From positions 1 through 29,932 of the forward strand of contig DASZGL010000089.1 of NCBI GenBank assembly GCA_035938875.1: a stretch of 29,932 bases of DNA, in the 5' to 3' direction. Positions 29,509 to 29,932 of the stretch are shown here, one piece after another. The number at the start of each line of letters is the position of its first letter. Position 1 is the stretch's first letter. The stretch is from DASZGL01 sp035938875. GTDB lineage: Bacteria > Chloroflexota > Dormibacteria > Aeolococcales > Aeolococcaceae. The translations under genes were made by a program, and so were the position numbers. The notes beneath the pieces are model-generated. The model had not been told where the DNA came from. It made no database searches and saw only the letters and a program-made list of their open reading frames with translations.

Positions 29509-29932
29509 AGGTACTTCTTGCGCTTTCAGAGGCTCGCTCTCGCTCGGTCTCCATCCGCCAACGGGCGCTCAGCGACAGCGTTTTTTCCCCAGTCGTTTGT
29601 ACGGGCGACGACCAGAGTCTGATCTCGGCCACGACACCGTCGCACCACGCGGCGGCTTCGGTGGCGTCGATTCGAGCGGCGAGCCAGATACCTATGGTCG
29701 CGCCGGCCAGGATTCGCGCCCTCTGGTCGATGCGGTCAGCGATCCCGCCGACCTGGCCGGCGCCACCGGCAAGCGCATTGCCGAAGGCGCCGTGCAGTCG
29801 CTGGCGATAGTGGGCGGCGAGCGCGTCGGGCAACCCTGGCCGGCCGGCGCACTCGGCGACGGAGTTCACCCAAAGGCAGCCATGCCGGGCCGGCATGGTG
29901 TCACCCCGGAACATCGCCGCCAGGCTGGCAAA
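29507..29932 (-). CDS. TetR family regulator, C-terminal part only (cut by the window edge)
   Basis: The frame is open to the last base of the window, so the N-terminal DNA-binding domain lies outside. The visible 141 residues match the ligand-binding part of TetR proteins of the AcrR/YfiR kind: AMFRGDTMPARHGCLWVNSVAECA, LAAHYRQRLHGAFGNAL, RARILAGATIGIWLAARI. The C-terminal 40 residues are unusually Arg/Glu/Ser-rich. Translation from ATG 29914 would give only a headless protein and is not the real start. It may regulate genes beyond the window. Confidence 0.8.
   Translation of the reverse strand, partial: FASLAAMFRGDTMPARHGCLWVNSVAECAGRPGLPDALAAHYRQRLHGAFGNALAGGAGQVGGIADRIDQRARILAGATIGIWLAARIDATEAAAWCDGVVAEIRLWSSPVQTTGEKTLSLSARWRMETERERASESARST

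Overview
The window is GC-rich, densely packed bacterial chromosome. GTG and TTG starts are frequent, 4-base start/stop overlaps occur, and several genes appear leaderless. The gene content (branched-chain amino acid type ABC importer, paired acyl-CoA dehydrogenases, several crotonases, alpha/beta-hydrolase/cyclase fusion, A-type Fe-S carrier, YtxH-like and DUF4383-like membrane proteins) suggests a soil-type Actinomycetota or Dormibacterota/Chloroflexota-like organism. No rRNA or other phylogenetic marker is present to settle this. I see no insertion sequence, phage, tRNA, CRISPR or transfer signature. No gene-free stretch exceeds about 190 bases.

Layout. Bases 77-5648 hold an M20 amidohydrolase, a receiver-like protein, an A-type Fe-S carrier, a GYD protein, a crotonase/3-hydroxyacyl-CoA dehydrogenase divergent pair, a DUF6941-like protein and a PHP phosphoesterase. 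Bases 5712-8124 are a drug-efflux module: a DHA2 exporter diverging from its TetR regulator, with two tandem operators around a recognisable promoter. Bases 8170-11118 (+) are a tight run: an alpha/beta-hydrolase fused to a class III nucleotide cyclase, a ferredoxin-reductase-type flavoprotein, and a thioredoxin-like [2Fe-2S] ferredoxin with one Cys replaced by His. Bases 11162-12254 hold small membrane and zinc-ribbon proteins.

Bases 12363-21185 (-) look like one long transcription unit or two: LivH, LivK, a LivM-LivG fusion and LivF, then two acyl-CoA dehydrogenases, a HAD hydrolase and a PP2C phosphatase. The last three of these are joined by GTGA overlaps. This fits uptake of an amphipathic or carboxylate substrate followed by CoA-ester oxidation. 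A structured leader precedes livH.

Bases 21286-23615 (+) carry a small hypothetical, an AlkA-type glycosylase and a two-gene membrane unit. Bases 23629-27258 (-) are a five-gene operon (DUF4386-like membrane protein, two paralogous NIPSNAP-like double-domain proteins, a VOC protein, a divergent crotonase) behind a promoter whose spacer is a perfect palindrome. The right end holds a cupin, a CnoX-type thioredoxin/TPR chaperone, a NarL-type response regulator and the C-terminal part of a TetR regulator cut by the window edge.

The most unusual points are these. The hydrolase-cyclase has no ATG/GTG/TTG start for its conserved N-terminus and has lost its nucleophilic serine. The ferredoxin has a 3Cys:1His ligand set. 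The livH leader may hide its ribosome site. The HAD-ACAD-PP2C group is tightly coupled. No wholly new multi-gene system could be demonstrated from the sequence alone.
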